This document shows, piece after piece, positions 33,461 to 42,637 of a DNA stretch of 64,000 nucleotides; position 1 is the stretch's first letter; the number at the start of each line of letters is the position of its first letter. This DNA comes from CATQHB01 sp965262595 (GTDB taxonomy: Bacteria; Chloroflexota; Dehalococcoidia; Lucifugimonadales; UBA3495). The translations under genes were made by a program, and so were the position numbers. The stretch covers positions 1,612,001 through 1,676,000 of the forward strand of contig OZ253548.1 of assembly GCA_965262595.1 (NCBI GenBank). Reading direction: 5' to 3'. The notes below the pieces were generated by a model. The model did not search any database, was not told the DNA's origin, and was given only the letters and a program-made list of their open reading frames with translations.

Positions 33461-35680
33461 TTAACCGTTGGGGAAGGACTGGTCCGGCGTGGCGGCCACG
33501 ACTTCCCCGTCCCCTTCCTCGAGTTCCGGCGCCAACTCTATTGCGGGCGGTTCCAGGGGCAGCTCGATAATCATCTCTGTGAACTGACCGGGTTCCGACT
33601 CGACCCGGATTGAACCGCCATGCCCCCTTACGATGTCGCTGGACATGGCGAGGCCCAGCCCGGTTCCCTGGTCGGGTGGCTTGGTGGTAAAGAAGGGGTT
33701 GAATATCTTATCAACGATATCGGCCGGGATGCCCATGCCGTTGTCTTTGATGCGGACTTCTACGCTGTCTTCGCTGCGCCGGGTGGTGAGAAAAATGGTC
33801 GGCTCGTAGGGTTCGGAGTCTCCTTTTTCGGCAATGGAGCGCCGTTTCTCGTCGGCCGCGTAGCAGGCATTGCTGACCATGTTCAGGAAAACTCGGCCCA
33901 AGTCCTGGGGTATGACCTCCACCTCGCCCATATTCGGGTCGAAGTCCTGTTTCAGGTTGAGCTGAAACTCATTATCGGTAGCCCGGGCGCTATGGTAGGC
34001 AAGCCGCGAGTGCTCATCCAGCAGATTATTGATGTCAGTAGGCTGCCGCCCGCCGGAGCCGCGACCCATTTGCAGCATATCATGTACGATTCGATCGGCC
34101 CGTTCTCCGTGCATCCGAATGCGTTCGAGATTGCCGCTGAGGTCTTGGGCGATTTCATCGACAAGGTTTCGCTGCTCTTCGCTTAACTGCACTGCTTCCT
34201 CGGTGAGGATTTCCTGAAGTTCAGCGAGCAACTCCCCGGAAGACTCCGAGAAGTTCTTGACGAAATTCAGCGGGTTGCGGATCTCATGGGCCACACCGGC
34301 GGTGAGTTCCCCCAGGGCCGCCAGCTTCTCCTGCGCCACTATTTGGTCCTGGGCATGGCGCAATTGGCCCAGGACGGCTTCCAGCTCGGTGTTCTTTCCC
34401 TGCAATTCTTCCGCCAGTTGTTCCACCAGGTTTAGCCGCTGTATCTCGATCGCGTGAAGTCGGAACACTTCCAGGGCTGCGGCCATTTCGGCAACCTCGT
34501 CACGCCCTCCAATATCAACCCTGGCCTCCAGGTCGCCCCCGGCCATGCGGCGCATCCAGACCGACAATCGCTCCAGGCGGTACAACAAAACCCGTCCGAC
34601 GAACAGCCAGGCAATTAGCACAGCCCCCCCGATGCTGATGGCGCTGATCGAGAGCAAGAGCGTCCGTCCGGTCAGGATGGCATCCGCGGAGGCTTGGGTG
34701 GCTTCGCCGGCGCTGGCCTCGGCGGTACTAACCAAGACGTCAACCTCGGTAACCAGATTGATAGCAATGTCGCGGTTGAGTTCCAACAGGTCCCGCTGCC
34801 TTCCGGCGAGACGAAGCTCCCGTTCCACCAAATCAAAACCGCTTTGCTCCCCGCCTCCGAGGTCGAACAGGCGAGCCAGTATCGGAGATATTTCGGCGCG
34901 CAGTGGGGACTCCTGGAGCGCGGTCAAGTCTCGTTGGATGCGGCTTTCGGCAGACTCGAAACGCTCCCTGAGGGTTTCCACCAGGGATGCCTCAGACAGA
35001 GTCGAAGCGGTCTCCAGCAGATCTAACGCGGTATTGGCGTCGGACTGTAGTTCGGCCAGGTAGCGGTACCGGGCAAATTCCTCTTCCGAAAAATGCCTGG
35101 AACGTTCCTCCGGCAGCTCTTCAAGAGAGCGGTAACCGGTCATGGTATAAAAGAGTTGGTCATCAATGGCGGGGACTATGATGTTGTCCAGCCGACTGCG
35201 CAATTCCGCCAACTCCGACTCCAGGTCTTGGCGATCCTGCGCCAGCGCAAACAGCTCGGCCCGGTCGCCCTTAACCGCCTCGATGTTGAAGAACAGACTT
35301 TCTGCCTGGGTGCGGATGCGTTCGAACCGCGCTATTCCCGTTGCTCCGCGCTCCAGGATCGCCAATTGTTCTTCAAAGGCGGCGTGAGCCCCATCTATGC
35401 TGACAGCTACCCGTTCAAACTCCTCCGCGGTGGTTGCGGAAGTCAGGCGCGGGGCGGCGGCTACCAGAATACCGCTATACTGGGCAACTCCGAAGGCGGC
35501 GGCCAACTCGGGTACGCTGCCTTCATTTACCCGACTCTGGGCTTCGCCCACGCTGTTGAAGGAAAACCAGCCGACCAGGCAGGCGGCGATGGTCAGCAGT
35601 ACCGCCCCTCCCATACCAACATAGAGCTGGGTCGAGATGAGAAATCGTCGTTCCAGCAGACTTCGGAACCGGGCCTTCAC
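33461..35680 (-). CDS. Membrane sensor histidine kinase
   Basis: A 739-aa two-TM sensor kinase. TM1 is about residues 20-42, a large helical extracytoplasmic sensor region spans 43-340, TM2 is 341-363, HAMP 363-415, and a coiled coil 415-455. HisKA has the phospho-accepting His465 in GVAHEIRNPLNF, and HATPase has N (FLNMVSNACYAA), G1 (DNGMGIP) and G2 (GTGLGLAM) boxes. The dimerisation domain is longer than usual (EEAVQLSEEQRN insert). Its start overlaps the stop of the ligand-binding lipoprotein gene by 4 nt, so the lipoprotein probably presents ligand to the sensor region. The output partner may be the response-regulator phosphatase encoded upstream in the operon. Confidence 0.93.
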   Translation of the reverse strand: MKARFRSLLERRFLISTQLYVGMGGAVLLTIAACLVGWFSFNSVGEAQSRVNEGSVPELAAAFGVAQYSGILVAAAPRLTSATTAEEFERVAVSIDGAHAAFEEQLAILERGATGIARFERIRTQAESLFFNIEAVKGDRAELFALAQDRQDLESELAELRSRLDNIIVPAIDDQLFYTMTGYRSLEELPEERSRHFSEEEFARYRYLAELQSDANTALDLLETASTLSEASLVETLRERFESAESRIQRDLTALQESPLRAEISPILARLFDLGGGEQSGFDLVERELRLAGRQRDLLELNRDIAINLVTEVDVLVSTAEASAGEATQASADAILTGRTLLLSISAISIGGAVLIAWLFVGRVLLYRLERLSVWMRRMAGGDLEARVDIGGRDEVAEMAAALEVFRLHAIEIQRLNLVEQLAEELQGKNTELEAVLGQLRHAQDQIVAQEKLAALGELTAGVAHEIRNPLNFVKNFSESSGELLAELQEILTEEAVQLSEEQRNLVDEIAQDLSGNLERIRMHGERADRIVHDMLQMGRGSGGRQPTDINNLLDEHSRLAYHSARATDNEFQLNLKQDFDPNMGEVEVIPQDLGRVFLNMVSNACYAADEKRRSIAEKGDSEPYEPTIFLTTRRSEDSVEVRIKDNGMGIPADIVDKIFNPFFTTKPPDQGTGLGLAMSSDIVRGHGGSIRVESEPGQFTEMIIELPLEPPAIELAPELEEGDGEVVAATPDQSFPNG

Positions 35681-37035
35681 GGGTTAACACTCTGTAGCTC
35701 ATCAATGGGGCGGTAACGGCCGTCGGGGCCAATCACGGTCAGGAAGACCGCGTCGGAACCCTGATTATCTCCTTCCCCGTAGCGGAGTTCGAACCCTTCA
35801 ATGTCGATAGTCCCGGCGAGTCGCAGACCTTCCAGGAAGCAGGCGCGGGTGACTTGCGGGCCGCAGCTTTCAAGACCCGCTATGGCCAGACGTCCGGCCA
35901 GGTAGCCTTCAAGGGAGACAAAGCCGGGGACGGCCTCGGGGGCGTAGGCGGACAGGGCGCGGCGGTAAGCTGCAACCACCGGCAGGGAACTGTCCGTCGG
36001 GAAGGGGACTACCTGGGTAACATAGACTCCGGCTCCGTCCGGCCCAAGTTCTTCCGCCAACGCGTTGCTCCCCACAAAGGAGACGGTCATGAAAACCGGG
36101 TCCAAGCCCGTGTGTCGCGACCATTGAATCAGGGCCGCCACCGGCTCGTATGCCCCAATCATTATGACTGCCTCCGGACTGCCCCGGCGCAGGTCCAGCA
36201 GCGCCGCCTTGACCGCCGTGGTATTGCGCGGATATAGCCCAACCGACACCGGCGCCAGGTTGCGCCGCTCCAACGCCCGCAAGGCTCCGGAGTAACCGGC
36301 GCGGCCGTAGGAATCGTCTTGATACATCACGGCGATGCGATCAATGCCCAGGTCGGTGGTCAAACTGGCGACCATCTCCTCCGTTTCCTGGTTGTAGGAG
36401 GCGCGCAGGTTCACGATATTGCTCCACTGGGAATCGCGCAGGAAGGCGGCGCCGGTAAAGGGTGCAATGTAGGGAATGCCGGCCTCCGCGGCTACCGGCG
36501 CGACGGAACGGGAGGTGGGAGTGCCCACTTCACCAATTAGCGCAAATACCCTTTCGGCTTCAATCAAGTGCAGGGTGTTGGTGACCGCAGCTTCCGGTTC
36601 GTAGGCATCATCCAGAGTTACCAGCTCCAACTGCCGCCCGTGGACACCGCCCCGAAGGTTAGCCTCCTGAAAGGCCGTCAGAATGCCCAGCTTCATATTT
36701 GCGCCGAGGTCTTGAGCCGGGCCGCTGAAGGCCGCGGATTGACCGAAGAGAATCCGCCGGTCGGAGACCCCCGGCCGGCCGGAGACCCCAGGCTCATCCG
36801 GGATCAGGGAGGCCGCTTCCGGGGCGCCCACGACCCCTCCACTTCCGTCCTCATTCCCGTTCCCGCTCCCGTTCCCGTTCCCATTCCCATTCCAGTTCCC
36901 GCTCCCGTTCCCGCCAACGGGGACAATTACGGGATCAGATTGGGCGAAGGAGCAGCCGAGCAGAATAGCAGATAAGGCAATAGCGCCAATCCCCAACACC
37001 GACGGCAGCGCCTGCAGACGGAGCCTCATCTTCAC
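35677..37035 (-). CDS. Branched-chain-amino-acid-type ligand-binding lipoprotein
   Basis: A 452-aa type I periplasmic-binding-fold protein (Peripla_BP_6, LivJ/AmiC-like). The N-terminus is a lipoprotein signal with lipobox LLGC (Cys28), followed by an Asn/Gly-rich linker (about 40-67) from a degenerate TTCCCG-type nucleotide repeat at 36850-36912. The binding domain has ILFGQSAAFSGPAQDLGANMK, ALIGEVGTPTSRSVAPVAAEAGIPYIAPFTGA and DSYGRAGYSGALRALE. No permease or ATPase gene of an ABC transporter is present; instead it overlaps by 4 nt both the RsbW-like gene upstream and the histidine kinase downstream. A sensory rather than transport role is therefore likely. Confidence 0.92.
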   Translation of the reverse strand: MKMRLRLQALPSVLGIGAIALSAILLGCSFAQSDPVIVPVGGNGSGNWNGNGNGNGSGNGNEDGSGGVVGAPEAASLIPDEPGVSGRPGVSDRRILFGQSAAFSGPAQDLGANMKLGILTAFQEANLRGGVHGRQLELVTLDDAYEPEAAVTNTLHLIEAERVFALIGEVGTPTSRSVAPVAAEAGIPYIAPFTGAAFLRDSQWSNIVNLRASYNQETEEMVASLTTDLGIDRIAVMYQDDSYGRAGYSGALRALERRNLAPVSVGLYPRNTTAVKAALLDLRRGSPEAVIMIGAYEPVAALIQWSRHTGLDPVFMTVSFVGSNALAEELGPDGAGVYVTQVVPFPTDSSLPVVAAYRRALSAYAPEAVPGFVSLEGYLAGRLAIAGLESCGPQVTRACFLEGLRLAGTIDIEGFELRYGEGDNQGSDAVFLTVIGPDGRYRPIDELQSVNP

Positions 37036-37451
37036 TCCGCCAAGTTAATTTCCAGCGTTAAACGGTTCTGGTCTCCGGTCCGCCGATAGTGCATCCGGTC
37101 CACCATGCTGCGCACCAGATATATACCCAGCCCGCCGACGGGACGGTCATCAAGGGAAGATTCCAGGTCGGGTATCGGAGCATCATTCAATGGATCAAAA
37201 GGCCGACCGTCATCTAACACCTCGACTTTAAGCGTGTCCGGCTCCGAGGTCAGGACGATCTCGAACTCGTGGAGGCCGTCATCGTATCCATTGTTCATTA
37301 TGTTGATCCCCAGTTCCTCAAGCACCAGGGTCACCTTGAAGATGAAATTGGCAGGCCAATTCTGCTGCTCACCGAAGGCTTTTACGGCGGCGGAGATGCG
37401 CTCCAACTCAGCGACTCTGGTTTCAACCTTCAGGCTAAGTTCAGCGCTCAA
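37032..37451 (-). CDS. RsbW-like anti-sigma/serine kinase (HATPase_c_2)
   Basis: A 139-aa GHKL-fold ATPase resembling RsbW/SpoIIAB: EELGINIMNNGYDDG (N box), VEVLDDGRPFDPL (G1 box) and GGLGIYLVRSMVDRMHYRR (G2 region). Such kinases hold a sigma factor or other target and phosphorylate their STAS antagonist. The STAS partner (38844) and the PP2C phosphatase (37448) are in the same operon, completing a partner-switching trio. No sigma factor gene is in view. It overlaps both neighbours by 4 nt. Confidence 0.92.
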   Translation of the reverse strand: MSAELSLKVETRVAELERISAAVKAFGEQQNWPANFIFKVTLVLEELGINIMNNGYDDGLHEFEIVLTSEPDTLKVEVLDDGRPFDPLNDAPIPDLESSLDDRPVGGLGIYLVRSMVDRMHYRRTGDQNRLTLEINLAE

Positions 37452-38617
37452 AGGGGCATACTGCTCCGACGGAGGGTCAGGCAGGTAATATCGTCGGACT
37501 GGGGCGCGCCGGCGGCGAAAGCGTTTACGGCGTCGAAAATGGCCCGGTTAGCCTCCTGAGCGTCGCCGGTACGTTCATCCGCAAAAATCTTTTTCAAGCG
37601 TTCGACACCGAATTGGTCGCCTTGCCCGTTCATCGCCTCGGTGACACCATCAGTGTAGAGAATTACGGTGTCGCCGGGGGAAACGGTTATCGTATTCTGC
37701 CGGTATTGGAGGTCAGGTACTACTCCAAGGGCTATTCCGTCAGTCCGGGGAAGCAAAGACGATGATCCATCGGCGTGGACCAGGAGGGGGCTGTCATGAC
37801 CGCCATTGGCGTACCGGAACTCTCCGCTGGCCGGGTCGTACACCGCATATAGCAGCGTCACGAACATGCCCGCCTCGTTGTCATCTTCCAGCAGGCTGTT
37901 AATCTCCTGCAACACTTCCCCCGGCTCGCTTCTGCCGATGACCGCACCCTTCAGCAAGGTGCGGGTGGACATCATAAACAGGGCGGCGGGTACGCCTTTG
38001 TCCGAAACGTCGGCAATAGCAAGCCCAATGCGACCGTTCGCCAAATGCATTACATCGAAGAAGTCGCCCCCGACGTTGCGCGCCGGCTCCATGCTGCCAA
38101 AGGTCTGAAAGTCATTGCTCCCGGGGAAATTGGTGGGAAGAATTGACTGCTGCATCCGGCTGGCCACTTCAAGGTCGTTTTCCAGAATAACCAGCCGGTC
38201 CCGGGCCGAGAGGGCTTCTCGCCAATCAACGAGATGGCGCAGCGTCCGCTCGATAGTAATCTGTAAGTCCTCGAAGTCCAGGGGTTTGGTGACAAAGTCA
38301 AAGGCGCCGCGGTTCATTGCGGTGCGGATATTCTTCATATCACCATAGGCGGAAATAATCACCGCACGCAGATTCGGGTTGACTTTGGGTATCTGTTCCA
38401 GGAGGGTAAGACCGTCCATTTGGGGCATATTGATATCGGATAGCACCATATCAATGTCCCGGTCCTGACTCAACTGCTCCAGGGCTTCCACCCCGTTTCG
38501 GGCGAACACGAACGAATAATGCCCCGACCGAATGCTGCGCCGCATACGCTGCAAAATGAGCGGTTCCAAATCCGGCTCATCGTCAACCACAAGGATTCTG
38601 TAACACCGCTCAATCAA
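37448..38617 (-). CDS. Response regulator with PP2C (SpoIIE/RsbU-type) phosphatase output
   Basis: About 389 aa. The N-terminal receiver domain starts ILVVDDEPDLEPL, with phospho-acceptor Asp61 in MVLSDINMPQMDGL and the conserved Lys in FVTKPLDF. A short coiled linker (RLVILENDLEVASRMQQSILP) leads to a PP2C/SpoIIE domain with metal Asp motifs GGDFFDV, ADVSDKG, YANGGHDSPLL, YTDGVTEAMN and QSDDITCL. It should dephosphorylate the STAS protein when its receiver is phosphorylated. Start at TTG 38617 is inferred: GGGGAG lies 6 nt upstream and the receiver begins a few residues later. The longer reading to 38797 runs into a STAS-gene remnant. Confidence 0.9.
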   Translation of the reverse strand: MIERCYRILVVDDEPDLEPLILQRMRRSIRSGHYSFVFARNGVEALEQLSQDRDIDMVLSDINMPQMDGLTLLEQIPKVNPNLRAVIISAYGDMKNIRTAMNRGAFDFVTKPLDFEDLQITIERTLRHLVDWREALSARDRLVILENDLEVASRMQQSILPTNFPGSNDFQTFGSMEPARNVGGDFFDVMHLANGRIGLAIADVSDKGVPAALFMMSTRTLLKGAVIGRSEPGEVLQEINSLLEDDNEAGMFVTLLYAVYDPASGEFRYANGGHDSPLLVHADGSSSLLPRTDGIALGVVPDLQYRQNTITVSPGDTVILYTDGVTEAMNGQGDQFGVERLKKIFADERTGDAQEANRAIFDAVNAFAAGAPQSDDITCLTLRRSSMPL

Positions 38618-38665
38618 GTCAAACTCCCCAATTTCAAGTAGGGCATATTTTGGCTTTGCCCATAA

Positions 38666-38767
38666 AAAGGCATTTGCGATAGATTCTTCCGACCGCGTTA
38701 TCCGGACCGGTCGCAGAAAGGAGATGATTTTGCCGAAGCCGCCGCTCCCGAACACATCTCCTATGAG
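38666..38767 (-). pseudogene. Remnant of the 3' end of a second STAS gene
   Basis: In one minus-strand frame the segment reads DVFGSGGFGKIISFLRP...ITRSEESIANAF, aligning with the C-terminus of the nearby STAS protein (EVFEISGFDKIISIHASRSE continuing AVASFKD). At DNA level GGAGATGATTTTGCCGAAGC (from 38719) matches GGAGATGATTTTGTCGAAGC (from 38887). It lies between the intact STAS gene and the phosphatase gene, as expected from tandem duplication followed by deletion. Confidence 0.6.
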
Positions 38768-38843
38768 AGTATGAGAGCCGAAAAGCGCAGGCCCCAATTA
38801 AAGGACATCAGCCACTGACTATCACCTGCCGGCCTCGACCGGA

Positions 38844-39182
38844 CTAGTCTTTGAAAGAGGCAACGGCCTCGGACCGGGAGGCATGAATGGAGATGATTTT
38901 GTCGAAGCCGCTAATCTCGAATACCTCGCGTATTGGGTCGGAGAGGGAGCAGACCACAAGTTTCGCGTCCTGTCTTTGCAGCGCTTTGGCAGTCAGTAAA
39001 ATGACCCTCAGCCCGGCGCTGCTGATATAGGAAAGTTCGTAGAGGTCTAAAACCATCCAATGAACGCTATCGTCGATGGCCGCAGTCAAGGCGTCCTGAA
39101 ATTGGCGGGCGTTAGCGCCGTCAACTCGATCACTAACCTTGGCGATTAACGTTCCGTTCTCCAGTTCCGTGTTAACGTCCAT
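38844..39182 (-). CDS. STAS-domain anti-sigma factor antagonist
   Basis: A 112-aa STAS protein of the RsbV/SpoIIAA type. The phosphorylatable serine is in SYISSAGLRV (Ser54 or Ser55), following VLDLYELSYISS, and the C-terminal helix includes IREVFEISGFDKII. In the unphosphorylated state such proteins bind the RsbW-like kinase and release its target. It is the first gene of the signalling operon, with AAGGAG 7 nt upstream. A palindrome TTGAC-N6-GTCAA lies 43 bp upstream of its start. Confidence 0.94.
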   Translation of the reverse strand: MDVNTELENGTLIAKVSDRVDGANARQFQDALTAAIDDSVHWMVLDLYELSYISSAGLRVILLTAKALQRQDAKLVVCSLSDPIREVFEISGFDKIISIHASRSEAVASFKD

Positions 39183-39224
39183 TGGGCATCTCCTTCCTGC
39201 GCGTATCTCATCAATTTCAAATGG

Positions 39225-39240
39225 TTGACTTGCACGTCAA
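39225..39240. promoter_or_regulatory. Palindrome TTGAC-N6-GTCAA upstream of the signalling operon
   Basis: A perfect 16-bp inverted repeat, TTGACTTGCACGTCAA, 43-58 bp before the STAS start. It could be an operator; each arm also resembles a -35 box, but no good -10 lies 17 bp away. Confidence 0.35.
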
Positions 39241-40001
39241 CTAACCGGGAACCAAATGCGACCCAAATAAGGTTCGGCCTGGATAAGAAACGTTCCTCTC
39301 TGGACCATTTAGTTTTCGGTGCGGAGGCCTCTGACAAAGCGACAATTTGTCGAATCAAGGTGCGCCAAAGGAGTGACCAACGGATTGGGCCAGGGCCGCG
39401 GGTCCTAAATGAGCGGGGCCAAATTAGTGGCAGCCGTCGCCGGAAGTATCACCAAAACTTCACGCGCCTCTCCCATGCCGCCCGGATGCTGCGGATAGCG
39501 CCGGAAGCGTAAACCCAAATACGCGGCACCGTAAGGGTGAGGCGTCCAAAAACCTTAATTTTGAAGGATATCGACGCCGTTTTCAGGAGTTATCGGCCTA
39601 CGGCGCAATGATAGCACCCCCTAATTTGGAGGTCAACAAGGGAGTCCGTCCCCGGTTGGGGAATCAGTTCCACGGGTAATGAAGGCATCGACCGACGGAC
39701 TGAGCCTATTATAACGGCGTTATCCACCTTCTCTCGCCGATTCGACAACCCCCCGGCGCTCAAATAACCCCGCCTTACAACACAACCTACTCTGCAGCAT
39801 TGACCGGGTGCAGCGCTTCCAATAGACTGGCTTGAAACCGGGCTGCGGCCCCCGGCCGTTCCCAGGACGCCACCCTCTCAAGGTGGTGACGTGGGAACCG
39901 GGCTGCGGCCCCCCGGCCGTTCCTCCAAGCGCAACGCAGAAAGCAAACCGCCAACGATGTGGTCGGCGAATGTCGTCCATATCAGGCAAGGAGATGGGTG
40001 T
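39241..40001. repeat. Gene-free gap with a 27-bp duplication
   Basis: A 760-bp stretch between the divergent STAS and DUF502 genes without a recognisable gene. It contains a repeated block of about 27 bp beginning AACCGGGCTGCGGCCCC at 39836-39862 and again at 39896-39923. The rest shows nothing I can name. Confidence 0.6.
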
Positions 40002-40721
40002 ATGTCGGGTAATCAACGCAGGCAGCAAACGGCAGCCGGACCGAAGCAAGGTAACGTCTTGTCCCGGATTGAGGGCCACTTCCAGGGCAAAACCCTGGCC
40101 GGATTTCTGGAAGTAGTGCCAATCCTGACAACGATTATTGTCCTGCTCTTCCTGTTTAGTCACGCCGACAGCCTGATCAGGCCAATGCCCTTCGTATCCG
40201 GCCAGCCCTGGGACTTCCCCGGGATCGGGATAGTAGTATTGGTCGTCGCCTTCTATCTTATTGGGCTCCTGATTTCCAGACATTACGGCCGCCGATTGCT
40301 GTCGGGGCTAAGCGCAATTCTCCTGCATGTCCCCTTGGTCAAGGTTATATTCGGGGTTACGCAGCAGGCGACCGCGGCCCTCGGTTCGCAGTACAATTTC
40401 AGCCGCGTTGTCTTCCTGGAGTGGCCGCGAGACGGAATGGTCGCCATGGGCTTCGTCACCGGTCGGGTTTACTCCCAAGAACGGACGGAATCAATGGTGA
40501 GCGTGTACATCCCAACCGTACCCAACCCAACCTCGGGGAATCTGGCCTTTGTGCTGGAAGACGATGTTGTGGAAACCGACCTGACCGTTGAGGACGCGAT
40601 GAAGGTCGTATTTTCCGGGGGAATAGTCCTCCCGGAAGTCATTACCTTTGCCCGCGTGCCCCGAGAACCCGGCGAGTCCCGGACAAATTTGGTTGGCCGA
40701 TTCGAGACCGAGCGCAACTAG
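40002..40721 (+). CDS. DUF502 family membrane protein
   Basis: A 239-aa protein of the DUF502 family. It has two membrane helices, near residues 32-52 (LAGFLEVVPILTTIIVLLFL) and 70-93 (GIGIVVLVVAFYLIGLLI), followed by a soluble domain containing VPLVKVIFGVTQQATAAL, SRVVFLEWPRDGMVAMGFVT and YIPTVPNPTSGNL, the family's most conserved block. The function is unknown; relatives are widespread inner-membrane proteins. ATG at 40002 has AAGGAG upstream, and the N-terminal 25 residues are polar. It appears monocistronic. Confidence 0.9.
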   Translation: MSGNQRRQQTAAGPKQGNVLSRIEGHFQGKTLAGFLEVVPILTTIIVLLFLFSHADSLIRPMPFVSGQPWDFPGIGIVVLVVAFYLIGLLISRHYGRRLLSGLSAILLHVPLVKVIFGVTQQATAALGSQYNFSRVVFLEWPRDGMVAMGFVTGRVYSQERTESMVSVYIPTVPNPTSGNLAFVLEDDVVETDLTVEDAMKVVFSGGIVLPEVITFARVPREPGESRTNLVGRFETERN

Positions 40722-40876
40722 CCTGGAAATAATTGCCCAACCTTACTCCGACTGCCGGATACTGGGCTGGACATCGGATTCCAGGCGCCGACGCCTGCTA
40801 CTGACGCCCACTACTGACGCCTGGGAACGGTCCGCCGCCAGCAGGTTAGTCGCTAATAGGTCAGCCCAGCGGCAAG

Positions 40877-41215
40877 TTAGTCGGCCAGCGGCACCGTGAC
40901 CGACATTCTGGCCGTAGCCCCCGGGTTTCGCGTGGTATGGCCCTGGCCGGTGAGGTCTTCAGCCAACAGCGCGGCGCCGACGCCGAGCAAGTGTACCGAC
41001 CCATCGCCCAATCCAATCTCCATCTCACCGGAGAGGGTGACGATGTATTGGCGCCGCGGGGCATTGTGCCAATCGGAAAAACTCCCGGAGGGAGACTCGC
41101 GGAAAATAACGCTGGTCGCTCCTTGAGCGGCTGCCAGGTCGGGATGAGATATCAGGTCCATCTCTTCAATGTGAGACTGACCGTCGGCGCCGGTATATAA
41201 CCGAAAAATGCTCAT
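40877..41215 (-). CDS. Cupin-fold protein
   Basis: A 112-aa single-domain cupin. The metal-binding region is visible as FSDWHNAPRRQYIVTLSGEMEIGLGDG (residues about 50-75) and a later GHTTRNPGATARMSVTV strand with one His, so the usual 3-His/1-Glu set is only partly met. Small cupins include dioxygenases, isomerases and sensors, and no specific role can be given. GGAG precedes the ATG at 41215. It is divergent from the luciferase-like oxidoreductase. Confidence 0.85.
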   Translation of the reverse strand: MSIFRLYTGADGQSHIEEMDLISHPDLAAAQGATSVIFRESPSGSFSDWHNAPRRQYIVTLSGEMEIGLGDGSVHLLGVGAALLAEDLTGQGHTTRNPGATARMSVTVPLAD

Positions 41216-41435
41216 GGGTAAAGCTCCTGCAAATACGGATTGGGGCAAAAGACTTGGCTAAACGGCTCGGTCGCCGCCGCTCGGACCGGCGCAATTCCAA
41301 CCTTGATCCTGGAACGGATGTTGACATCGGCCAGATGTTGACAGGGTAACGGTTCGGTTGGGCGGAAGCAACCGGCGGCCGCAACCAAATTACAGCGGCG
41401 CCAAGGCAAGACTTAAGTTTGAGGAGGGAATCAGG

Positions 41436-42482
41436 ATGGATATCGGAGTCGGACTGGACGGGGGCCTGCGCCTCTCCGCGTCGGAACAGATTGAGCTGTC
41501 CCAAGAGGCCGCCCGGCTGGGCTACACCAGCATCTGGACTAACGAGGGCAGCGGGCAGGATATGTTCCAGATTTGCGCCCAGCGTTGGGCTGCCAGCCGG
41601 GAGGTAGTACCGGAAGGCCTGGCTACCGGCATCGCGGTATCGCCGGTAATGTACCGTTCGCCGGTGGCGTTTGCAATGAGCGGCGGCACCTTGAGCCAAC
41701 TCACCGGAGGCCGGTTCTTTATGGGCATCGGCTCCGGCGGCGCCTATCGTCCCAGGACTCGGCAATCAATGGGACTGCCCCGGCTGTCGGCGTTGTCAAT
41801 GATGCGGGATTACTTGAGCACGGTAAAGGCTCTGGTGGCCGGAGAGCAGACCGACTACCAGGGCGACGTGGTTACCCTGCGGGGCATCAAGCTGGACATT
41901 GATCCACCACCCCAGACTCCGGTATATCTGGGCGCTCTGGGGCCCGAGATGCTCCGGCTGGCCGGCGAGCTGGCCGACGGGGCCTGCCTGAACTGGTGCA
42001 ATCCGGAACAAATTGCCTGGAGCCGGGAACGCATCGCCGAAGGAGCCGCCCGGGTCGGCCGCGACCCCAGCCCGGTTAAAATGGTCGAATACATTCGGTT
42101 TTGTGTTGATGACGACGTGGACATCGCCCGCCGCGCCTACGCCCGGGCCACTATGGGCTACGCCCTGGGCGCTCAGGTGCCGACGGAACGGGAGCGCAGG
42201 CTAGGGTACCGGGGCCACTTCGAGCGCATGGGCTTTACCGAGGAACTGGCAATGCTCGACGAGATGCGGACCGAGGGAGCGTCCCGGGACGACGTTGCCG
42301 ACGCGTTCTCCCCGGAACTACTGCGCACCGTAGGCTATTATGGCAATGCCGATGGAGCCAAGGCAGCGTTGAGCGACCTGTCCCGGGGGCTGGACACTGC
42401 CATCGTCCGAGTAGTGGCGGCGCGTCACGGAATCGAGTCCATCCTGGCAGTAATGCGGGCCTGCGCGCCCGGCAACCCGTAG
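41436..42482 (+). CDS. LLM-class flavin-dependent oxidoreductase
   Basis: A 348-aa bacterial-luciferase-like TIM-barrel monooxygenase or F420-dependent reductase: SQEAARLGYTSIWTNEG, ATGIAVSPVMYRSPVAFAMSGGTLSQLTGGRFFMGIGSGG, TPVYLGALGPEMLRLAGELADGACLNWCNPEQIAWSRE. The cofactor (FMNH2 or F420) and substrate cannot be told apart from sequence alone; the TNEG and GIGSGG pattern resembles 5,10-methylene-H4MPT-reductase-like members that often use F420. ATG at 41436 follows GAGGAGGGAA. Confidence 0.9.
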   Translation: MDIGVGLDGGLRLSASEQIELSQEAARLGYTSIWTNEGSGQDMFQICAQRWAASREVVPEGLATGIAVSPVMYRSPVAFAMSGGTLSQLTGGRFFMGIGSGGAYRPRTRQSMGLPRLSALSMMRDYLSTVKALVAGEQTDYQGDVVTLRGIKLDIDPPPQTPVYLGALGPEMLRLAGELADGACLNWCNPEQIAWSRERIAEGAARVGRDPSPVKMVEYIRFCVDDDVDIARRAYARATMGYALGAQVPTERERRLGYRGHFERMGFTEELAMLDEMRTEGASRDDVADAFSPELLRTVGYYGNADGAKAALSDLSRGLDTAIVRVVAARHGIESILAVMRACAPGNP

Positions 42483-42637
42483 CAACACCATTGAAAATGC
42501 GGCAACCTCGACGTTAATGGTTACCACACTTCGCGACAATGCGGCAACCCCGACGCTGATGGTTGCCGCACTTCGAACCCGAGGGGCGCTTTGGTTCATC
42601 CCTCGGACTGGTTAGTTATTTCCGGTCCGTTTGTTTC

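Noticed and set aside
35093..35716. Long plus-strand frames opposite the histidine kinase
   Set aside because: Shadow frames of a GC-rich gene with clear kinase motifs on the other strand.
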